The notes below the pieces were generated by a model, which saw only the letters and a list, made by a program, of their open reading frames with translations, had not been told where the DNA came from and did no database searches. Shown here one piece after another: positions 6,683 through 10,620 of a stretch of 10,620 bases of DNA (positions within the stretch are counted from its first letter, which is position 1; every line of letters starts with the position of its first letter). A program made the position numbers and the translations under genes. This DNA comes from Collinsella sp. CAG:166 (GTDB lineage Bacteria; Actinomycetota; Coriobacteriia; Coriobacteriales; Coriobacteriaceae), in the NCBI GenBank assembly GCA_000434535.1, contig FR878704.1:6231-16850 (forward strand), written 5' to 3'.

Positions 6683-6720
6683 CAAAGACCCGGGCGGCCT
6701 CGATGTCGCTCGGGTCTTGT
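6683..6720 (+). terminator. Long hairpin between oppA and oppB (partial terminator or mRNA-stabilising)
   Basis: AAGACCCGGGC (6685-6695) pairs with GCTCGGGTCTT (6708-6718) with one G-U. The stem continues inward by GGC/GTC pairs to a 6-nt loop (6699-6704), giving about 14 pairs. ACAA and TTGT extend the base if one A bulges. The U-tract is weak (TTGTAAT), so readthrough is expected. Such hairpins after a binding-protein gene commonly protect its mRNA and lower expression of the permease genes. A small GACTC/GAGTC hairpin also lies right after the oppA stop (6625-6638). Confidence 0.6.
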
Positions 6721-6721
6721 A

Positions 6722-6739
6722 ATGAGTATCCATACTCAT
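6722..6739 (+). promoter_or_regulatory. 18-bp palindrome, operator-like, before oppB
   Basis: ATGAGTAT and ATACTCAT are exact reverse complements separated by CC. The 2-nt centre is too short for a relaxed RNA loop, which favours a DNA site for a dimeric regulator. TTGTAA (6717-6722) and TATACC (6739-6744) flank it at a 16-nt spacing like weak -35 and -10 boxes, so the palindrome would fill the spacer of an internal promoter. No regulator gene lies in the window. Confidence 0.4.
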
Positions 6740-6767
6740 ATACCAGTTGGTCCTACCGACAAAAGAA

Positions 6768-6774
6768 AGGGGAG
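6768..6774 (+). promoter_or_regulatory. Ribosome-binding site that sets the oppB start
   Basis: AGGGGAG lies 5 nt before the GTG at 6780. The longer in-frame option from TTG at 6747 would encode this site and lacks a ribosome-binding site of its own, so 6780 is preferred. Confidence 0.75.
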
Positions 6775-6779
6775 AGAAC

Positions 6780-7736
6780 GTGAACAACTTTCTACGTTTG
6801 ATTGGAAGGCGTCTCGTGGCGCTGCCGATCATGGCATTGGGCGTCACCGTCCTGGTGTTCTTCCTTATGTCGTTCTCCAAGACCGACCCCGCTTATACGG
6901 CGTTGGGTGACGGTGCCTCGCCCGAGGCGGTTGCCGAGTACCATGAGAAGTATGGTCTGGACGACCCCTGGCCCGTGCGCTACGTGCGCTACATGGGCGA
7001 TCTGATCCATGGTGACATGGGCACCTATGGTGCTGCTCGCAACTCCGTTGCCAAGCGCATCTCCACGGCCCTGCCCGTCACGATGCAGCTGACCTTCATC
7101 GGTCTTGCCATCGGCGCGGTCGTCTCGTTTTTGCTCGGCGTCATCGCGGCACTGTATCGCGATAAATGGCCGGACCAAGTGATCCGCGTCTTTTCCATCG
7201 CCGGCTTGGCAACCCCGTCGTTCTGGCTTGCCGTTCTGTTGATTCTGCTGTTCTCTTCCTACCTTAAGGTGCTCCCGGCATCCGGTGCTCTGCCTCACTT
7301 CACCACCAACCCGGCTGGCTATCTGGGACGTATGATCATGCCCGCTATCGCTCTGGCATTCCCGCTGACGGGCCAGATGACTCGTATCGTGCGTACCGCC
7401 ATGGTTGAGGAGCTCGACAAGGACTACGTCCGCATGGCCCGTGGCGCCGGCGTTCCCGAGAAGGTCGTCGTCGGCATCAACGTTTTGCGCAACGCGCTGA
7501 TCACCCCGGTCACCACCCTCGGTCTTAAGATCGGTTACCTTATGGGCGGCGCCGTCGTCATCGAGGTCATCTTCAACCTCCCCGGCATGGGTACTGCGAT
7601 TCTGCAGGGCGTTCAGGGCAACGAGGCGAACCTGGTTCAGGGCGTCGTCATCGTCGTTGCTCTTGCCTTCATCATCATCAACATCGTGGTTGACATGCTC
7701 TACCTGCTCATCAACCCGCGCATCAGGACGGTGTAG
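6780..7736 (+). CDS. oppB: Opp/Dpp-family ABC transporter permease OppB
   Basis: A 318-residue membrane permease of the binding-protein-dependent (BPD_transp_1) type, OppB/DppB subfamily, forming half of the peptide channel. Hydrophobic segments near residues 10-31, 100-125, 137-160, 187-199, 250-265 and 285-311 fit six helices. A large external loop follows the first helix, with the subfamily block DPAYTALGDGASPEAV (36-51) and KYGLDDPWPVRYVRY (57-71). The cytoplasmic EAA loop that docks on the ATPases is YVRMARGAGVPEKVVV (216-231), followed by VLRNALITPV. The end, LLINPRIRTV, is the typical OppB tail. The gene starts at GTG 6780, 155 nt after oppA across a hairpin and palindrome, and stops 3 nt before the next gene, so it is cotranscribed with the fusion downstream. 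Length is normal for the family (about 305-340). Confidence 0.93.
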   Translation: MNNFLRLIGRRLVALPIMALGVTVLVFFLMSFSKTDPAYTALGDGASPEAVAEYHEKYGLDDPWPVRYVRYMGDLIHGDMGTYGAARNSVAKRISTALPVTMQLTFIGLAIGAVVSFLLGVIAALYRDKWPDQVIRVFSIAGLATPSFWLAVLLILLFSSYLKVLPASGALPHFTTNPAGYLGRMIMPAIALAFPLTGQMTRIVRTAMVEELDKDYVRMARGAGVPEKVVVGINVLRNALITPVTTLGLKIGYLMGGAVVIEVIFNLPGMGTAILQGVQGNEANLVQGVVIVVALAFIIINIVVDMLYLLINPRIRTV

Positions 7737-7739
7737 ATT

Positions 7740-9755
7740 ATGGTAAAGATTCGAGAGAAGCAAACCGAGCAGCTCGAGAAGGCTGCCTCCAAGGGGCTCA
7801 AGCTCGGTGGCTGGAAGAAGATGACGCTGTCTTCTAAGATTGCCGCCGTCGTGCTGGTGTTGGTCGCCCTGACCGCGATTCTGGCGCCCCTTCTTGCCCC
7901 CTATAGCCCGGTCGAGATTTTCACTGCTCGCCAGGCTCCCGGCAATGGATTTATCTTCGGTACCGACGATAAGGGCCGCGACATCCTGTCGCGTATGCTT
8001 TACGGTGGCCGTTACTCGCTGATCATCGGCTTCGGTGCTACTGCCATGGCTCTGGTCTGCGGCTCGGTCGTGGGCGCCCTCGCGGCGGTTTCGCGCAAGT
8101 CCGTTTCCGAGGCGATCATGCGCATCCTGGACATCATCATGTCCATCCCGGGCATCGCCCTCGCTGCCGTCTTCGTCTCCATCCTGGGCAATTCCGTGCC
8201 GTCGATCATCTTCGCCATTGGCTTTATGTACACTCCGCAGATTGCCCGTATCGTGCGCGCCAACATCGTGTCCGAGTACGGCGAGGACTATGTCCGCGCG
8301 GTCATCGTTTCCGGCGCCAAGGCTCCGTGGATTTTGATCAAGCATGTTCTGCGTAACTGCATCGCCCCGATCATGGTCTTCACCGTTACCCTGGTCGCCG
8401 ACGCCATCATCTTCGAGGCCTCGCTGACCTTTATCGGCGCTGGTATCCAGGAGCCCACCGCTACCTGGGGCAACATCCTCGCCGACGCCCGCGGTGGCGT
8501 GCTCGCTGGCCGTTGGTGGCAGGCGCTGTTCCCGGGTCTGGCTATCATGATCACCTGCCTGGCGCTCAACATCCTCTCCGAGGGCATTACCGACGCCATG
8601 GCCGCTGCTCCCTCCGCCGCCCTGGATCCGACCGATTCCTCCAAGCGCCGCGAGGCCGACCTGCTGGTCTCCGACCCTGTTCGCGCTTACAAGGAGCAGG
8701 CTCAGTCCCTGTCCGCCCGTCTTGGCGCCCTGCGCGATGTCGAGCTCAAGCGTAACGACCGCCATGTGCCCGATGAGTCCGTTGAGCCGATCCTTTCGGT
8801 CCGTGATTTCTGCATCCAGTTTGAGCACCACGGTGATATCAACGTCGTCGATCATGTCAACTTTGATGTCCGTCCTGGCCAGACCATGGGCCTGGTCGGT
8901 GAGTCCGGCTGCGGTAAGTCCATCACCACGCTGGCCATCATGGGCCTGACCGACGATGACGAGCATCTTTCCGGTGAGGTTCTCTGGGAGGGCCGCGACC
9001 TGCTCAAGATGAGCAAGAAGGAGTGGTTCGGCCTGCGCGGTACCGATATCGCCATGGTCTATCAGGACGCCCTGTCCTCGCTCAACCCCTCCATGCTCAT
9101 TTCCGCCCAGATGAAGCAGCTCACCAAGCGCGGCGGTACCCGTAGCGCCGAGGAGCTCCTGGAGCTCGTGGGCCTCGACCCCAAGCGTACGCTCGAGAGC
9201 TATCCGCATGAGCTTTCCGGTGGTCAGCGTCAGCGCGTTCTGATCGCTATGGCCCTTACCCGCGACCCCAAACTGGTCATCTGCGACGAGCCCACGACCG
9301 CTCTGGACGTTACCGTTCAGAAGCAGGTCATCAAGCTGCTTAACGATCTTCAGGCCAAGCTCGGCTTTGCCATGATCTTCGTTTCGCACGACCTGGCACT
9401 GGTCGCCGAGGTCGCTCATAACATCACGGTTATGTACGCCGGCCAGGTTATCGAGCAGGCGCCCACCAAGGAGCTGCTCACCAACCCGATTCACGAGTAC
9501 ACCCGCGGCCTTCTGGGTTCCGTCCTGTCCATCGAGAGCGGTTCGGGCCGCCTGCACCAGGTGCCCGGCGCCGTTCCGAGCCCGCGCGATTTCCCCAAGG
9601 GCGATCGCTTCGCACCCCGCTCGAGCCATCCGCGCATTGGCCTGGACACCCGTCCGGTCTTCAAGCGCGTGCCCGGCACCGAGCACTTCTATTCCGAGCT
9701 CCCCGACGAGGTGCTCAAGGCAAATGGTTTGACCCCTCACGCGGAGGTGATGTAG
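7740..9755 (+). CDS. oppC/oppD: Fused ABC permease OppC and ATPase OppD in one polypeptide
   Basis: A 671-residue protein joining two subunits usually encoded separately. Residues 1-290 are an OppC/DppC permease: first helix about 33-53, the FGTDDKGRDILSRMLYGGR block (73-91), further helices to about 282, and the ATPase-docking EAA loop YVRAVIVSGAKAP (184-196). A charged, helix-prone linker spans about 291-348. Residues 350-671 are an OppD/DppD ATPase: Walker A GESGCGKS (387-394), Q-loop Gln442, signature LSGGQ (492-496), Walker B ICDEP with Asp516-Glu517, and His550. All ATPase residues are present. The C-terminal oligopeptide-transporter tail (about 584-650) is present, but its usual cysteines are absent: GDRFAPRSSHP stands where families show GC..NPRCP. 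The frame runs continuously through the linker without internal stops, so this looks genuine rather than a sequencing error. AGGA (7725-7728) is 11 nt before the ATG, a weak fit. Such permease-ATPase fusions are known in this family. Confidence 0.93.
   Translation: MVKIREKQTEQLEKAASKGLKLGGWKKMTLSSKIAAVVLVLVALTAILAPLLAPYSPVEIFTARQAPGNGFIFGTDDKGRDILSRMLYGGRYSLIIGFGATAMALVCGSVVGALAAVSRKSVSEAIMRILDIIMSIPGIALAAVFVSILGNSVPSIIFAIGFMYTPQIARIVRANIVSEYGEDYVRAVIVSGAKAPWILIKHVLRNCIAPIMVFTVTLVADAIIFEASLTFIGAGIQEPTATWGNILADARGGVLAGRWWQALFPGLAIMITCLALNILSEGITDAMAAAPSAALDPTDSSKRREADLLVSDPVRAYKEQAQSLSARLGALRDVELKRNDRHVPDESVEPILSVRDFCIQFEHHGDINVVDHVNFDVRPGQTMGLVGESGCGKSITTLAIMGLTDDDEHLSGEVLWEGRDLLKMSKKEWFGLRGTDIAMVYQDALSSLNPSMLISAQMKQLTKRGGTRSAEELLELVGLDPKRTLESYPHELSGGQRQRVLIAMALTRDPKLVICDEPTTALDVTVQKQVIKLLNDLQAKLGFAMIFVSHDLALVAEVAHNITVMYAGQVIEQAPTKELLTNPIHEYTRGLLGSVLSIESGSGRLHQVPGAVPSPRDFPKGDRFAPRSSHPRIGLDTRPVFKRVPGTEHFYSELPDEVLKANGLTPHAEVM
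9743..9750 (+). promoter_or_regulatory. Strong ribosome-binding site of oppF
   Basis: GGAGGTGA, close to the ideal anti-16S match, lies inside the last codons of the fusion gene, 5 nt before the ATG at 9756. It is the best such site in the operon and may keep OppF equimolar with the fusion protein. Confidence 0.8.
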
Positions 9756-10583
9756 ATGAGCGAGACCGCAGTCAACGGCGTCGAGCCGATCATCTTCCTT
9801 GATGACGTCCACGTCACCTTTAGGACCCGTACCGGCTCGATTCTGCACCCCAACCTGGTTCACGCCGTCCAGGGTGTAACGATTAAGCTCATGCCCGGAC
9901 AGACCATCGGCATCGTCGGCGAGTCCGGTTGCGGAAAGTCCACCACCGCCAACGTCATGTGCGGCCTGCAGGCCCCCACGAGCGGCAAGGTCTACTTTAA
10001 GGGCAAGGACGTTACCAAACGTACCGCCGAGGACCGTCGCCACATGGGTCGCGTCATCTCGGTCGTGTTCCAGAACCCGGCCACGGCGCTCAATCCCCGC
10101 ATGGTCGTTCGCGAGCAACTGCTCGACCCCATGCGCGTCCACAACCTGGGTACCGAGGCCGAGCAGGAGAAGCGCGTCAAGGAGCTCTTGGAGCTCACCG
10201 GTCTGCCCAGCTCCGCCGCCGAGGTTCTTCCCGGCCAGCTTTCGGGCGGCCAGCGCCAGCGCGTCGCAATTGCGCGCGCCCTGTCGCTGAACCCCGATGC
10301 CATCATCGCCGACGAGCCCACCTCGGCTCTGGACGTTTCGGTCCGCGCGCAGATTCTGAACCTGCTGACCGACCTTAAGAAGGAGCTCGGCCTGGCCATG
10401 GTGTTCATCAGCCATGACATCCAGACGGTCCGCTATATCTCTGACGACATCATCGTTATGAATGGCGGCAAGATCGTCGAGCAGGGCGAGGCCAAGCAGG
10501 TCTTCCAGCACCCTCAGGACCCCTACACCAAAATGCTGCTCGGCGCTGCGCCGTCGCTGCTGCATCCCAAGCTCGGCGAGTAG
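9756..10583 (+). CDS. oppF: Opp/Dpp-family ABC transporter ATPase OppF (short form)
   Basis: A 275-residue cytoplasmic ATPase that would pair with the OppD half of the fusion protein to drive uptake. Motifs are complete: Walker A GESGCGKS (55-62), Q-loop Gln106 in VFQNPATALNPRM, signature LSGGQRQRV (162-170), Walker B IIADEPTSALD (183-193) and His220 in VFISH. The phrase ALNPRM and the N-terminal LVHAVQGV segment fit OppF/DppF better than OppD. It ends at HPQDPYTKMLLGAAPSLLHPKLGE, only the first turn of the C-terminal tail that most OppF proteins (about 305-330 residues) carry, and has no tail cysteines. The start codon directly follows the TAG of the fusion gene. The gene is complete with a stop at 10581-10583; 37 nt of the window remain. 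Confidence 0.93.
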   Translation: MSETAVNGVEPIIFLDDVHVTFRTRTGSILHPNLVHAVQGVTIKLMPGQTIGIVGESGCGKSTTANVMCGLQAPTSGKVYFKGKDVTKRTAEDRRHMGRVISVVFQNPATALNPRMVVREQLLDPMRVHNLGTEAEQEKRVKELLELTGLPSSAAEVLPGQLSGGQRQRVAIARALSLNPDAIIADEPTSALDVSVRAQILNLLTDLKKELGLAMVFISHDIQTVRYISDDIIVMNGGKIVEQGEAKQVFQHPQDPYTKMLLGAAPSLLHPKLGE

Positions 10584-10620
10584 CCTCGCTTTCCCTCCCG
10601 TGCGCCCGGTTCCCTTGCCG

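Noticed and set aside
6792..10565. A 1257-codon open frame on the - strand across the transporter genes
   Set aside because: It mirrors four clear genes on the + strand and arises from their biased third codon positions. The translation is low-complexity (Asp/His/Gly/Leu-rich) and has no domain signature.
10576..10589. Small GCGAG/CTCGC hairpin over the oppF stop codon, followed by TTT
   Set aside because: Only five pairs and a three-base U tract. The window ends too soon to tell whether the operon stops here or continues.

Overview
The window is G+C-rich bacterial chromosome. The coding style, the actinobacterial-type MurJ, the fused peptide-transporter gene and the UvrC sequence suggest a high-GC Gram-positive, most likely a member of the Coriobacteriia such as Collinsella. 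That placement rests on family resemblance alone and is moderately confident. All recognised genes are on the + strand and tightly packed. I found no mobile element, tRNA, rRNA or CRISPR array.

Left half (1-4645), housekeeping. The window opens inside the C-terminal ATPase domain of uvrA (excision-repair damage sensor), which ends at 379 and is followed by a good hairpin terminator. A promoter-like site then precedes a compact run: a YbaK/EbsC-type Cys-tRNA(Pro) deacylase, murJ (lipid II flippase) and uvrC (excision nuclease). The genes are 0-3 nt apart, so they are probably cotranscribed. Two of the three UvrABC components therefore lie within 3 kb, separated by a translation-quality gene and a cell-wall gene.

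Middle (4646-5010), a 365-nt gene-free stretch. It holds a weak AT-rich hairpin after uvrC, two promoter-like hexamer pairs, and unusually ordered dyad symmetry: a perfect 10-bp inverted repeat enclosing a perfect 9-bp hairpin, then a third hairpin just before the oppA ribosome-binding site. It looks like the control region or structured leader of the transporter operon.

Right half (5011-10583), a peptide/nickel-family (Opp/Dpp) ABC importer operon. It encodes a lipoprotein binding protein with a Tat-type signal (oppA), permease OppB, one polypeptide fusing permease OppC to ATPase OppD, and a short OppF. The binding protein would capture peptides outside the membrane, OppB and the OppC half would form the channel, and the OppD half with OppF would power it. 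The oppA-oppB gap has a long hairpin and a separate 18-bp palindrome, suggesting that expression of the abundant binding protein is uncoupled from the membrane parts.

The most notable points are the OppC-OppD fusion, the loss of the usual cysteines in the ATPase C-terminal domain, the nested dyads before oppA, the palindrome before oppB, and the altered cysteine set of UvrC. Nothing here proves a wholly new system.
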